This document shows positions 25,620-34,608 of a stretch of DNA of 45,369 nt, in pieces. Within the stretch, counting starts at the first letter, position 1, and every line of letters starts with the position of its first letter. The DNA comes from Verrucomicrobiota bacterium (GTDB taxonomy: Bacteria; Verrucomicrobiota; Verrucomicrobiia; Limisphaerales; JAHDYP01). The translations under genes were made by a program, and so were the position numbers. The stretch is from contig JAHDYP010000005.1 in the NCBI GenBank assembly GCA_023383055.1, positions 1,016-46,384 on the forward strand. The letters are read 5' to 3'. Below the pieces are notes generated by a model, which saw only the letters and a list, made by a program, of their open reading frames with translations, had not been told where the DNA came from and made no database searches.

Positions 25620-26197
25620 TCCAACTGCACCCCGACGCCCTCTTTTTCAAGACCTCCAGCGGCGAAATCATCCCCTGCTCCGCTGAACAAGTGACGGTTG
25701 AGTTCATTGGGGATGCGAAGAGCCTGCTCGACCCCCAGTTGGTCCAGCACGCCGCTCACGCCGTCCTCCACTACTTCAAAGTCGAACAGGGCAAGAACCA
25801 GGTATCCGTCGGCGAGTTCGCCCAGGCACTGGCCACGGTGCTCCGCGGCTTTGGCCTCGAGGTCAGAGACAGTGACGCGGACGATCCCCCGGCGCAGGCA
25901 CCTGCCACCGGCCTTCGCCCGGTGGCCGAAGCCGATCTCCGGCAGCTCGCCTTCGACTCCGGCAAGGGTTTCGAACTGCTCTTTTTCAGCCGATTGCGCC
26001 ACGAACTGCGCTCCCAGTTGCGCCGTTCTCCCCGGATGATCCGGTTCAAGGGCCTGCGCGGCTGCGTCAAACAGCTCGCCGGAGCCCGTCGCTGGAACGG
26101 CCGTTGCCAACAGCTCAATGACCAGATCGTCGGTTACCTGCGCGATTGCCTGAATACCGAGAACCGCCCCGATTTCTGTTCGATGGTCGTCTGCTAG
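25616..26197 (+). CDS. conserved-looking cytoplasmic protein between nrdR and xer
   Basis: The 193-residue protein has no signal peptide or TM segment. It starts IQLHPDALFFKTSSGEIIPCSAEQ, has a helical middle (VQHAAHAVLHYFKVEQ), a Pro/Ala-rich linker near residue 90, and a basic C-terminal half (RLRHELRSQLRRSPRMIRFKGLRGCVKQL) that could contact nucleic acid. No family recognised. Translation is coupled to nrdR by ATGA overlap, and the recombinase gene starts 5 bases after its stop, so it belongs to an nrdR-unknown-xer operon. Whether it acts with either neighbour cannot be told. Confidence 0.7.
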   Translation: MIQLHPDALFFKTSSGEIIPCSAEQVTVEFIGDAKSLLDPQLVQHAAHAVLHYFKVEQGKNQVSVGEFAQALATVLRGFGLEVRDSDADDPPAQAPATGLRPVAEADLRQLAFDSGKGFELLFFSRLRHELRSQLRRSPRMIRFKGLRGCVKQLAGARRWNGRCQQLNDQIVGYLRDCLNTENRPDFCSMVVC

Positions 26198-26202
26198 CCC
26201 TG

Positions 26203-27123
26203 ATGGAGAATCTGGTCGAGGATTTCCTGCAGTACCTCCGTCACGAACGCGGTCAGGCGGCTCACACCCAGAAGACCTACGCCGCGCTCCTTGGCCACTT
26301 TGTTCGCTGGGCTCATGGCCAGGGCCTCCACGACTGGAAGTCGATCGAACTCCCCCACCTTCTGGCCTTCCTCCAGGCCGAAAGCCAACGGGCCACCACG
26401 CCGGGCAAACGACCCACCAGCGGCAGGCTCAGCCAGGAAAGCCTTTACCTGGCAATTGCCGCTCTCCGCGCCTTCTATCGCTTTACTGAAAGCGAAGGTC
26501 TGCTGCCCCAAAACCCGGCGGAACAACTCTCCCTGCCCCGCCGCTGGAAACGCATCCCCAAATCCCTCTCCAGCGATGAAATCGACTCCCTGCTCCAGCC
26601 CATCCAGCCAATCAGCCCGGCCACGCTCTGCGATCAGGCCATCCTCGAGCTGGCGTATGCCTCCGGGCTCCGCCTGGCCGAACTCAGCCAGATCCGTCTC
26701 GAACAACTCCACCTCGACGCAGGCTTCGTGACGGTGCTCGGCAAAGGCAACAAGGAACGCGTTGTCCCGGTTGGACGCCAGGCCGTCGAGGCCCTCCGGC
26801 AATACCTCCAGTCCGGCCGCCCCCAACTCGTTCGCCCCCGCTCGCCCGCGAACGTGTTCCTCACCCAGCGGGGAACCGCTTTCGCCACGGTCACGCTCTG
26901 GCTGCGCGTCAAGAAACGCGCCCGCCTGGCCGGCATCCAGCATAACGTGACCCCGCACATGCTCCGTCACAGCTTCGCCACTCACCTGCTCGAACATGGC
27001 GCCGACCTCCGCGTCATCCAGGAACTCCTCGGCCACGCCACCATCGCCACCACCGAGGTCTACACCCACGTCACCGCCAGCCGCCTGCGCAACATCCACC
27101 GCCGCTTCCACCCGCGGCCCTAA
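26203..27123 (+). CDS. tyrosine recombinase XerC/XerD-type
   Basis: Xer recombinases resolve chromosome dimers at dif sites. This 306-residue protein has an N-terminal SAM-like core-binding domain (FLQYLRHERGQAAHTQKTYAALL) and the catalytic domain with the complete residue set: Arg157 in SGLRLAEL, Lys181 in GKGNKERVVPV, His252 and Arg255 in PHMLRHSFATHLLEHGAD, His278 in LGHATIATTEVY and nucleophile Tyr287. Length matches XerC and XerD; which one cannot be decided here. I chose ATG 26203 instead of upstream in-frame starts because it follows the previous stop and fits family length. Confidence 0.92.
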   Translation: MENLVEDFLQYLRHERGQAAHTQKTYAALLGHFVRWAHGQGLHDWKSIELPHLLAFLQAESQRATTPGKRPTSGRLSQESLYLAIAALRAFYRFTESEGLLPQNPAEQLSLPRRWKRIPKSLSSDEIDSLLQPIQPISPATLCDQAILELAYASGLRLAELSQIRLEQLHLDAGFVTVLGKGNKERVVPVGRQAVEALRQYLQSGRPQLVRPRSPANVFLTQRGTAFATVTLWLRVKKRARLAGIQHNVTPHMLRHSFATHLLEHGADLRVIQELLGHATIATTEVYTHVTASRLRNIHRRFHPRP

Positions 27124-27222
27124 GTCCGCTCGGAAGAGAGTTTCCCCCAGGAACCGCGAGCCGCGCGCGAACCGTTGGCATTACCGGACCGGATGAGCTC
27201 CCGCGCCCTCGCGATCGCCGTC

Positions 27223-28497
27223 CTACGCCGCCGCCTTGTTCTGCTTCCGACGCAGCACGGGTTTGGCTTCGCCGCGCACCGCCGCGCCCGTCACTTTGAC
27301 TCCCGCGATGTCCTCGCTGCTCGGGATGTCGTACATGACGTCCAGCATCACTTTCTCGATCATCCCCCGCAAAGCCCGGGCGCCGGTCCCTTTCTTCAGC
27401 GCCTGCGCGGCCAACTCGGTCAGCGCGTCGCTGGAAAACTCCAACTCGACGCCGTCCATGGCCAGCAGCTTGGCAAACTGCCGCGTCAACGCGTTCTTGG
27501 CGTCGGTGAGCACCGACACCAGCTCGCTTTCGGTCAATTCATCCAGCGTCGTCACCATCGGCAGCCGGCCAATGAACTCCGGAATAAACCCGAAGCCGAG
27601 CAAATCTTCCGGCTCGACCCGCTGCAGGATCTCTCGTTTGTCGATCGCCGCGCGGTTTTCCTTCTGGTGGGGAGCGCCGAAGCCGAGCACCCGATGGCCG
27701 AGCCGTCGCTGGACAATACGATCCAACCCCACGAACGCTCCGCCGCAGATGAACAGAATATTGGTGGTATCGACCCGGATATACTCCTGCTGGGGATGCT
27801 TGCGTCCGCCCTGAGGCGGCACGTTGCAGATGGTTCCCTCGAGGATCTTCAGCAGCGCCTGCTGCACGCCCTCGCCCGAGACATCCCGGGTGATCGAAAC
27901 ATTCTCGGTCTTGCGCGAGATCTTGTCGATCTCGTCGATATACACGATCCCCATCTGCGCCCGCTTCACGTCGTAATCGGAATTCTGGAGCAGACGCAGG
28001 ATGATGTTCTCGACGTCCTCGCCCACATAACCCGCCTCGGTGAGCGTCGTCGCGTCCGCGATGGCGCAAGGCACGTCGAGAATGCGCGCGAGGGCGCGCG
28101 CCAACAACGTCTTCCCGGAACCGGTTGGACCGATCAACAGGATGTTGCTCTTCTCGATCTCGACGTCGGTCTCGCGAGCCGCCCCCTGGCCCTTGCCGGC
28201 CAGCTCCGCGGTGATCCGCTTGTAATGATTGTGCACCGCCACGGCCAGGGTCTTCTTCGCCTGCTCCTGCCCGATGCAGTGCAAATCGAGCTGGCTCTTG
28301 ATCTCGGCGGGCTTCGGCACGTTCAGCCGGGGAACGCTCTTGCGGCTGTCGCTCCGGAGCTCCTTGTCGAGCACGTTCTTGCAGAGAATGACGCAGTTGT
28401 CACAGATGTATACGCCGGGGCCCTGGATGAGTTTGCGCACTTCCGCATGGGATTTCCCGCAGAAGCTGCAAAGCGAAAGTTGAGTCGGTCTCGCCAT
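27223..28497 (-). CDS. clpX: ATP-dependent Clp protease ATPase subunit ClpX
   Basis: ClpX is the hexameric AAA+ unfoldase that feeds substrates to ClpP. The 424-residue protein has the N-terminal zinc domain ([11 protein letters not shown], then CDNCVILC), Walker A GPTGSGKT (123-130), Walker [12 protein letters not shown], the pore loop region with GYVGED, sensor-type segment [19 protein letters not shown] and the RKH pore loop GGRKHPQQE. The ClpP-docking tripeptide appears as LGF in VLGFGAPH, where many ClpX have IGF. Sits 17 bases downstream of clpP on the same strand, so clpP-clpX form one operon as in many bacteria. Confidence 0.97.
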   Translation of the reverse strand: MARPTQLSLCSFCGKSHAEVRKLIQGPGVYICDNCVILCKNVLDKELRSDSRKSVPRLNVPKPAEIKSQLDLHCIGQEQAKKTLAVAVHNHYKRITAELAGKGQGAARETDVEIEKSNILLIGPTGSGKTLLARALARILDVPCAIADATTLTEAGYVGEDVENIILRLLQNSDYDVKRAQMGIVYIDEIDKISRKTENVSITRDVSGEGVQQALLKILEGTICNVPPQGGRKHPQQEYIRVDTTNILFICGGAFVGLDRIVQRRLGHRVLGFGAPHQKENRAAIDKREILQRVEPEDLLGFGFIPEFIGRLPMVTTLDELTESELVSVLTDAKNALTRQFAKLLAMDGVELEFSSDALTELAAQALKKGTGARALRGMIEKVMLDVMYDIPSSEDIAGVKVTGAAVRGEAKPVLRRKQNKAAA

Positions 28498-28514
28498 GTG
28501 ATATGCCGTCGGCC

Positions 28515-29147
28515 TCAGGCCGTCGGCAACTCCTTGCTCCCGGTCAGAGTCGCAATCTCCTTCCTCGATTTCACCACTTCATCCACCAACCCGTAATCCT
28601 TGGCTTCGTCGGCCGACATGAACCGGTCGCGGTCCGTGTCCTTCGCCACCGCCTCGACCGACTGCCCGCAGTGCGACGCGAGAATCTCGTTCAGCCGGTC
28701 TTTGATGCGGAGGATTTCCTTCGCCTGGATGCTGATGTCCGAGGCCTGTCCCTGAACCCCGCCCCATGGCTGATGAATCATGATCCGCGCATTGGGCAGG
28801 GCAAATCGCTTGCCCTTGGTGCCCGCAGCCAGGAGGACCGCCCCCATGCTCGCCGCCTGGCCGATGCAGTAGGTGTTCACCGGGCAGGTCATGAATTGCA
28901 TGGTGTCGTAAATCGCCAGCCCGGCGGTCACGCTCCCGCCCGGGGAATTGATGTACAAATGGATGTCCTTGTTCGGATCGGTCATCTGCAAAAAAAGCAG
29001 TTGCGCGATGATCACGTTCGACACCATGTCGTCCACGGGCGTCCCCAAAAACACAATCCGATCCACCAGCAACCGCGAGTAGATGTCGTATCCGCGCTCT
29101 CCCCGGCCGGTCTGCTCGACGACCATGGGCACCAGAAAATTATTCAT
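28515..29147 (-). CDS. clpP: ATP-dependent Clp protease proteolytic subunit ClpP
   Basis: ClpP forms the barrel-shaped serine protease chamber used by ClpX. With ATG 29147 the protein has 210 residues, normal for the family. Catalytic residues are visible: Ser100 in [11 protein letters not shown], His125 in IMIHQPWGG and Asp174 in [25 protein letters not shown] and [17 protein letters not shown] are classic. A GTG at 29168 would add seven residues but has no ribosome site. Upstream is rnc on the same strand, with a 50-base gap that I see no certain promoter in; clpX follows. Confidence 0.97.
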   Translation of the reverse strand: MNNFLVPMVVEQTGRGERGYDIYSRLLVDRIVFLGTPVDDMVSNVIIAQLLFLQMTDPNKDIHLYINSPGGSVTAGLAIYDTMQFMTCPVNTYCIGQAASMGAVLLAAGTKGKRFALPNARIMIHQPWGGVQGQASDISIQAKEILRIKDRLNEILASHCGQSVEAVAKDTDRDRFMSADEAKDYGLVDEVVKSRKEIATLTGSKELPTA

Positions 29148-29197
29148 AATTGAGTATTCAAACTGCACCAGAATGGCAGGCGCAACCTAACGAACGG

Positions 29198-29905
29198 TCA
29201 CGACACCGTCAAGTATGGCGGCTCGCGCCATCTCCGCAAGGCCATCACTGCCGCCTCGCTTTCCGCGTCCTTCTTGCTCCGACCCCAACCCCGGCCCAAC
29301 TCCACGCCGCGGTGAATCACGGCGCACTCGAACCGCCGGTCATGGTCCGGTCCGCTCACAGACTCCAAACGGTATTCCGGAGGCTCGCTCGATTCCGCCT
29401 GCAACCGCTCCTGCAGTTCACCCTTCGGATTGTCCAGGTTCGGCAGGCTCTCCAACCCGCCCAGCACATCGCGGAACTGCGCCAGAATCACCGCCCGCGC
29501 CACCTCCAAGCCTCCATCCAGATATACGGCCCCCATGATGGCCTCGTAGGCGTCCGCCAGCGCCGAGGCGCGCTGCCTCCCACCACTCGTCTCCTCGCCC
29601 CGGCCCAGCCGCAAATGCTCCCCCAACCCCAGCATCCGCGCACGCTCGGCCAGCGTCCTCCGGTTCACCAGATGCGCTCGAGCCGTGGTCAGCGGCCCCT
29701 CGCTGGCCGCGTCAAACCGCCGATACAGCTCGTCCGTCAACACCAATTGAAGCACCGCGTCGCCCAGGAACTCGAGGCGCTGATTATCCCGCACCGGCAA
29801 ACCCGGCGCGGCGCCCAGCGAGGGATGCGTCAGCGCCAACTCGATCAGCGCCACCTCCCGAAACCGGTGGCCTATCCGTTCCTGCAATTCGCCCAGGGTC
29901 GCCAT
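29198..29905 (-). CDS. rnc: ribonuclease III
   Basis: RNase III cleaves double-stranded RNA in rRNA and mRNA processing. The 235-residue protein has the signature NQRLEFLGDAVLQLV (metal-binding Glu and Asp), DAYEAIMGAVYLDGG with the second acidic pair, and a C-terminal double-stranded RNA-binding domain starting at NPKGELQERLQAE and ending with KKDAESEAAVMALRR. The ATG at 29905 is 9 bases after the stop of an upstream zinc-ribbon-like gene, so both are likely co-transcribed. Confidence 0.96.
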   Translation of the reverse strand: MATLGELQERIGHRFREVALIELALTHPSLGAAPGLPVRDNQRLEFLGDAVLQLVLTDELYRRFDAASEGPLTTARAHLVNRRTLAERARMLGLGEHLRLGRGEETSGGRQRASALADAYEAIMGAVYLDGGLEVARAVILAQFRDVLGGLESLPNLDNPKGELQERLQAESSEPPEYRLESVSGPDHDRRFECAVIHRGVELGRGWGRSKKDAESEAAVMALRRWREPPYLTVS

Positions 29906-29914
29906 GCCAGCCGC

Positions 29915-30541
29915 TCAACCGCCCGCCGCGGGCGGATCACCCGGCTCCCGAACGTCTGCCGTGCCTCCCTCTACCGCATTCGCTTCGCCGGAGGCAGGGA
30001 CTGCCGGTGCCGTCGCCCCGCCCGGTTCGAATGCGGCGGCGCCTTGCTCGAGCAGACGCGATACGTCGCGCTGGACCTCCTCGAGTTGATCCAGGTGCAG
30101 GTCCGGATCGGCAATGGTAAACGCATCCCCGGTTCGCGCATGTTCGTAAACAAAGACCCGCCGCCCCTCCCGCCGGAGTTGGTCCTTGACCTTGAGGATG
30201 CGCTTGCGCTCGAGCATCACCGCCAGGATGAACGTCGCCGCCGCGTCCGCGGGATGATTGCGTTCGACCAGTTTCCGCAAGAGCGATTCCGCCGTTTCCT
30301 TCTGAATCGGCTCGGGCCGAGCCGCGGGAATCTCGTACACCCCCTGCCAATGTGAAACGAATCCGGACCGGTCGGCCGCCCCCGGTCTGTACTCCGCGGC
30401 CCAGCAACGCTCGCAGACATCGAGCCGTTCATAGTTCCCCCGGGCATCCAGCAATAATGTGTGATAAGGCTGCCCGTCACCAAACGCCTCCCCGCACGCA
30501 TGACACACGTGCCCCCGGCTCTGTATGTTCCATTCAACCAT
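29915..30541 (-). CDS. unknown protein with CxxC pairs, upstream of rnc
   Basis: The 208-residue protein starts with a zinc-ribbon-like pattern: CHACGEAF (about residue 13) and CERCW (about 43), both CxxC, with YHTLLLDARG between. The central part is alpha-helical (RKLVERNHPADAAATFILAVMLERKRIL), followed by LRREGRRVFVYEHARTGDAF, and the last 50 residues are Pro/Ala/Gly-rich and probably disordered. No family name can be given. It is 9 bases upstream of rnc in the same direction and divergent from sppA; the 94-base gap to sppA presumably holds both promoters. Confidence 0.7.
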   Translation of the reverse strand: MVEWNIQSRGHVCHACGEAFGDGQPYHTLLLDARGNYERLDVCERCWAAEYRPGAADRSGFVSHWQGVYEIPAARPEPIQKETAESLLRKLVERNHPADAAATFILAVMLERKRILKVKDQLRREGRRVFVYEHARTGDAFTIADPDLHLDQLEEVQRDVSRLLEQGAAAFEPGGATAPAVPASGEANAVEGGTADVREPGDPPAAGG

Positions 30542-30635
30542 CGTGAATCGTTGTTATGCCCGGTCCCCACCTCCGGCGCAAGCTCCCAAGCCTTACCCCT
30601 TGCCGGGCGCAACCGGCTGTTGTACGTTGAGCGCC

Positions 30636-31772
30636 ATGGAAGAAAGCGCGTCGTCGGGTCCCTCCGAGAGGATACCCCCGCCCCTGCCCAATCGGCATCT
30701 GCCCACAGGGCCACGCCCCCCTTTGCCCAAACGGGGCGGCAGCGGCCGGTTCTGGATGATCCTATCGATCCTCCTGGCCGGGTTCCTCATGCTCAGCCTG
30801 CTGTTCAACATGCAGCAGTTCGTCCGTTCCTTCAGCCTCGGCGCATCCGCGGTGGGGAGCAAACGCGGTCTTCAGGAAGTGCAGCTGGACTACCGGCATT
30901 CGCGCAACAAAATCGCCGTCATCGACGTCACCGGCATGATCGTCGGCGATGCCTGGGACGGGCGCAGCTACGGCATGGTCAGCCAGCTCCAGGATCAGTT
31001 CGACCGCGCAGCCAATGATCCCCATGTCCAGGCTGTCCTGCTCCGGATCGATTCCCCCGGCGGCGAAGTCCTTGCCGCCGACACCATCAGTCGCGCCATT
31101 GAACGGTTCCAGGAGGATACCCAGAAACCCGTGGTCGCCTATCTCGGCGGCCTGGCCGCTTCCGGAGGTTATTACATCGCGGCCCCCTGCCAGTGGATCG
31201 TCTCCAACGAATTGACCATCACCGGCAGCATCGGCGTCATCATGCAGGGATACAATTACCGCGGGCTCATGGACAAAATCGGCATCCGGCCGCAGATCTT
31301 CAAAAGCGGCAAGTTCAAAGACATGCTCAGCGGGTCCAAAGCCGAGGACGAAATCCTGCCCCAGGAACGCGAAATGGTGCAGAACCTCATCGACGAAACC
31401 TTCACCCGCTTCAAGGAAGTCGTCCGCAAAGGCCGCGCCTCCGCCCAGGATCGCAACGACCAGACCGGCCGGCCCCTCCGCGACGACTGGGAGGAATACG
31501 CCGACGGCCGGATCCTCTCCGGCAGACAGGCCTTCTCGGTCGGATTCGTCGATGAACTCGGCGACATCGAGACCGCCATTCAGCGTGCGCTTGACCTCGC
31601 CGACATCCCCAACGCCAATCTGGTTCAATACCAGCGCCAGTTTGAGCTCGGCAATCTCTTCCGTTTGCTCGGCGAGACCGAAAGCCGCGCCGTTCGCATC
31701 GATCTGGGGATGGATACCCTTCCGGTGGAGCCCGGCCGGCTCTATTACCTGCTGCCCACGGTCGTGCCCTGA
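30636..31772 (+). CDS. sppA: signal peptide peptidase SppA (S49 family)
   Basis: SppA is a membrane-anchored serine protease that digests released signal peptides. This is the single-domain ~380-residue type, with a Pro-rich cytoplasmic start, one TM helix (FWMILSILLAGFLMLSLLF) and a S49 domain: IDSPGGEVLAADTISRAIE, the nucleophile Ser in GLAASGGYYIAAP, ITGSIGVI, and the general-base Lys in SGKFKDMLSGSK. ATG 30636 is used; upstream in-frame extensions overlap the divergent gene. The 3' end overlaps coaX by 28 bases on the opposite strand. Confidence 0.94.
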   Translation: MEESASSGPSERIPPPLPNRHLPTGPRPPLPKRGGSGRFWMILSILLAGFLMLSLLFNMQQFVRSFSLGASAVGSKRGLQEVQLDYRHSRNKIAVIDVTGMIVGDAWDGRSYGMVSQLQDQFDRAANDPHVQAVLLRIDSPGGEVLAADTISRAIERFQEDTQKPVVAYLGGLAASGGYYIAAPCQWIVSNELTITGSIGVIMQGYNYRGLMDKIGIRPQIFKSGKFKDMLSGSKAEDEILPQEREMVQNLIDETFTRFKEVVRKGRASAQDRNDQTGRPLRDDWEEYADGRILSGRQAFSVGFVDELGDIETAIQRALDLADIPNANLVQYQRQFELGNLFRLLGETESRAVRIDLGMDTLPVEPGRLYYLLPTVVP

Positions 31773-32530
31773 AAGAACAGGCGCAGCCCCTCCAGGGTCA
31801 ACCGCGGATCGACCTTGCGGATCTCCGGCAACCCGCGCGCCATGAGCCGCGCATAGCCACCCGTCGCCACCACCGGCAACCCGGGCGCGCCCAACTCCCG
31901 CCGCAAACCGCCGATCAATTCACGCACCAGTCCCCGATACCCGTGCACCGCCCCGATCCGCATCGCTTCCGCCGTGCTTCGCCCCAGAAACCTGCGCACC
32001 GCCCGAATCTTGACCCGCGGCAACAAGGCGGTCCGCTCGTGCAGATAATCGGTCATCGCCGATAATCCCGGAGCGATGATGCCTCCCACATAATTGCCGC
32101 CCGCGTCCACCACGTCGAACGTCACCGCGGTCCCAAAATCCACCACCAGCGCCGGAGCGCCAAAAAGAGTCTTCGCCGCCAGCGCGTTCGCCAGGCGATC
32201 CGCCCCGATCGTCTCCGGCCGCGGATAATCCACCCCGAGCCCCACGATGGAACCTGCGGTCAGTTCGCAAAAGCGGGCGCCGCAGCTCAGCCCGGCCCAG
32301 CGGCGCGCCAACCGCGTCGCCTGAGGCACGACGCTGCACAGGCTCACCCCCGCCAGCCCCGCGGAAGGATGGAACCGCGCCAGCCGTCGGCCCGCTTTCC
32401 CTTCGCGCCAGTATGCCGTGGGCATGTCTTCATGCCTCACCACGCCCCGCCCGTCCGACAGGCCGATATGCGTATGCGTGTTCCCGATGTCCAGGAGCAG
32501 GACCCATTGCTTTTGCCGCCTACGTGTCAT
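31745..32530 (-). CDS. coaX: type III pantothenate kinase
   Basis: CoaX phosphorylates pantothenate, the first step of coenzyme A synthesis. The 261-residue protein has the ASKHA-fold motifs: LLLDIGNTHTHIGL (phosphate 1), GADRLANALAA, VVDFGTAVTFDVVDAGGNYVGG and PVVATGGYA. The gene follows birA after 12 bases and is the last of an apparent nadC-birA-coaX operon; gene pairs birA-coaX are common. Its last 28 bases overlap the 3' end of sppA in the convergent direction. Confidence 0.94.
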   Translation of the reverse strand: MTRRRQKQWVLLLDIGNTHTHIGLSDGRGVVRHEDMPTAYWREGKAGRRLARFHPSAGLAGVSLCSVVPQATRLARRWAGLSCGARFCELTAGSIVGLGVDYPRPETIGADRLANALAAKTLFGAPALVVDFGTAVTFDVVDAGGNYVGGIIAPGLSAMTDYLHERTALLPRVKIRAVRRFLGRSTAEAMRIGAVHGYRGLVRELIGGLRRELGAPGLPVVATGGYARLMARGLPEIRKVDPRLTLEGLRLFFQGTTVGSR

Positions 32531-32542
32531 CCGCGCCTCACC

Positions 32543-33520
32543 CTACTTTTCCAGCGTCACATCGCCCCCCACCACCCGCTCCAAATGACCATGCTCGGTC
32601 CGCAACAACAACGCGCCGTCGGTGTCCAGCGATTCGGCGCGCCCCCGCAACTGGCGGGCTCCCATCTGTATCGCCACCTGCTGGCCAATCGTGGTGCATC
32701 GCGCCTCCCATTCGTCAGCCAGCTCCTCGAACCGATTGGACATCGCCCGCGCATAATCCCGGTCCAGTTCGCGCAGTAATGCCAGCGCCAGATCCCCGCG
32801 GGACACCAACCGCCTGCCCTCGACCCGCAACGACGTCGCCAACTGCCGCAGTTCCGGGGGGAAATCCTCGCTCGTGTGATTCACATCCACCCCCAGCCCC
32901 ACAATCGCGTACCGCACCCGGTCCATCTCCGCGTTCATCTCGGTCAGAATCCCCGCCACCTTGCGCCCGCCGAGCAGCAAATCGTTGGGCCACTTGATTT
33001 CGGGCCTCAATCCCGTGACCAGTTCAATCGCCCGGGCCATCGAAACCGCCGCCGCGATCGTCAGCCGCGTGACCGACATCGGCGGCACCTCCGGGCGGAA
33101 CAATACCGAGCCGTATAACCCCAATCCCCGGGGCGAATGCCAGCGCCGGCCGAGCCGCCCCCGACCCCGGGTCTGCTTCTCCGCGAAAACCACAATCCCC
33201 TCGGCGACCCCGTCCCGAGCGATCTTCTCCATCACGTCATTGGTCGAGGTCGTTTCCTGGAAAACCCGGATCTCCCGTCCCACCACCCGGGTCCGACCCA
33301 GCCGCAACTTCAAATCATCCGCGTGCAACACGTCCGGCGACGCGACCAACCGATAGCCCAAATGCGGACTGGCTTCGATTCCATAACCCAGGATCCGCAA
33401 CTCCTGAATCCGCGACCACACCGCCGCCCGCGTGACCCTGAACTGCGCCGCCAATTCCGCACCCGAAACCCCGCCGGACGCCGCCCGCAAAGCACCGAGT
33501 ATTTGTGCATCCAGTGACAT
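32543..33520 (-). CDS. birA: biotin--[acetyl-CoA-carboxylase] ligase / repressor BirA
   Basis: BirA attaches biotin to carboxylase carrier proteins and, when it has an N-terminal helix-turn-helix, also represses biotin genes. The 325-residue protein has that HTH (GVSGAELAAQFRVTRAAVWSRIQEL), the catalytic core TTSTNDVMEKIA, GRGRLGRRWHSP, KWPNDLLLGGRKVAGIL and VGLGVDVNH, plus a C-terminal SH3-like domain. The repressor domain suggests control of biotin genes elsewhere. The gene lies between nadC (30-base gap) and coaX. Confidence 0.95.
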   Translation of the reverse strand: MSLDAQILGALRAASGGVSGAELAAQFRVTRAAVWSRIQELRILGYGIEASPHLGYRLVASPDVLHADDLKLRLGRTRVVGREIRVFQETTSTNDVMEKIARDGVAEGIVVFAEKQTRGRGRLGRRWHSPRGLGLYGSVLFRPEVPPMSVTRLTIAAAVSMARAIELVTGLRPEIKWPNDLLLGGRKVAGILTEMNAEMDRVRYAIVGLGVDVNHTSEDFPPELRQLATSLRVEGRRLVSRGDLALALLRELDRDYARAMSNRFEELADEWEARCTTIGQQVAIQMGARQLRGRAESLDTDGALLLRTEHGHLERVVGGDVTLEK

Positions 33521-33550
33521 ATCCCTTCTCAGCCCGGGTTTTTCATGGAT

Positions 33551-34450
33551 TCAACGGTTTCTTAAATCGCTTTTCGAAGGGCATGAAGCATCCGGGCTGA
33601 TCTCCCAATCCAATCCGATGTCCACCGCCCGCGCCGAATGGGTCAATGCCCCCACCGAAATGTAATCCACCCCCGTCTCCGCAATGCTCCGTACCGTCTG
33701 CAGGTTCACCCCTCCGCTCGCCTCCGTCTTCGCCAACCCCCGCGTCAACCCCACCGCCTGCCGCAACTGCTCCAGGGACATGTTGTCCAACAAAACCCGG
33801 TCTGCCCCCGCCTCGAGCGCCTCGTTCACCTGCTCAATCGAATCGGCCTCAACCTCAACACTCAGCCCCGGGAACCGGCGACGCACCCGGGCCACGGCCT
33901 CCACAATGGAATTTGGGGCTTCGCCCCGCAGCGCGGCCAGGTGGTTGTCCTTGATCAACACCGCGTCATACAATCCCATCCGATGGTTTCCGCCGCCCCC
34001 ACACCGCACCGCGTACTTCTCCAGCCCGCGCATTCCCGGGGTGGTCTTGCGCGTGTCCAGTATCACCGCCCCGGTCCCCGCGACAGCCTCCACATACTGC
34101 CGCGTCAAGGTCGCAATGCCCGATAACCGCTGCAAAAAATTCAACGCCACCCGTTCTCCGGTCAGCATCGCTCCCACCGGCCCCGATACACGCCCCAGAG
34201 GTTCTCCCGCCCCAACCTGCGCACCGTCGGTCGCATGCCGCTCGAATTCCAGTTCGACCGACACGCGATGCCACACAATCTCGGCCAGGGATAGCCCCGC
34301 GACCACCAGCGGCTCGCGCGCTATCATCAAAGCTCGCCCCTTCAGCTCAGCTGGCACGGTCGCCAGCGTGGTCAGATCACCCGCCCCCACATCCTCGGCC
34401 AACGCCGCCTCAACCACCGACCTGACGCTCTCCAACCCGAACTCATCCAT
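33551..34450 (-). CDS. nadC: nicotinate-nucleotide pyrophosphorylase (quinolinate phosphoribosyltransferase)
   Basis: NadC makes nicotinate mononucleotide from quinolinate and PRPP in NAD synthesis. With the ATG at 34450 it has 299 residues, as expected. Motifs: AEDVGAGDLTT, LNFLQRLSGIATLT, DTRKTTPGMRGLEKYAVRCGGG, NHRMGLYDAVLIKDNH, SVEVEADS and the phosphate-binding VDYISVGALTHSA. An in-frame GTG at 34549 would add 33 non-conserved residues; AGGAGG stands two bases before that GTG, too close for standard spacing, but it keeps the start uncertain. First gene of nadC-birA-coaX, divergent from nnr. Confidence 0.94.
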   Translation of the reverse strand: MDEFGLESVRSVVEAALAEDVGAGDLTTLATVPAELKGRALMIAREPLVVAGLSLAEIVWHRVSVELEFERHATDGAQVGAGEPLGRVSGPVGAMLTGERVALNFLQRLSGIATLTRQYVEAVAGTGAVILDTRKTTPGMRGLEKYAVRCGGGGNHRMGLYDAVLIKDNHLAALRGEAPNSIVEAVARVRRRFPGLSVEVEADSIEQVNEALEAGADRVLLDNMSLEQLRQAVGLTRGLAKTEASGGVNLQTVRSIAETGVDYISVGALTHSARAVDIGLDWEISPDASCPSKSDLRNR

Positions 34451-34533
34451 GCGCGGAGCATGCGCAAAGACCCCAGAACAAGAAATCAAAAAACGGACCG
34501 GCGTACTCCCCCGCGATTCGATCATCTTCAAAC

Positions 34534-34562
34534 TCGACTCAAGCCCCACTTCCTCCTATAAT
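34534..34562 (+). promoter_or_regulatory. candidate promoter of nnr in the divergent nadC-nnr gap
   Basis: TCGACT (34534-34539) and a perfect TATAAT (34557-34562) are separated by 17 bases, giving a start near 34569 and a 5' end of about 40 bases before nnr. The AT-rich core TATAATAATA reads as TATTAT (34558-34563) on the minus strand, so it may serve nadC as well, though no good minus-strand -35 is seen. Confidence 0.5.
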
Positions 34563-34608
34563 AATACTCACTAAACATCCTGGAGCATCAAGCAACCCGT
34601 TTTGCCCT

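Noticed and set aside
34451..34549. N-terminal extension of nadC from GTG 34549, next to AGGAGG
   Set aside because: SD-to-start spacing is only two bases, extension is non-conserved in character, and the ATG at 34450 fits the family; left as an alternative.
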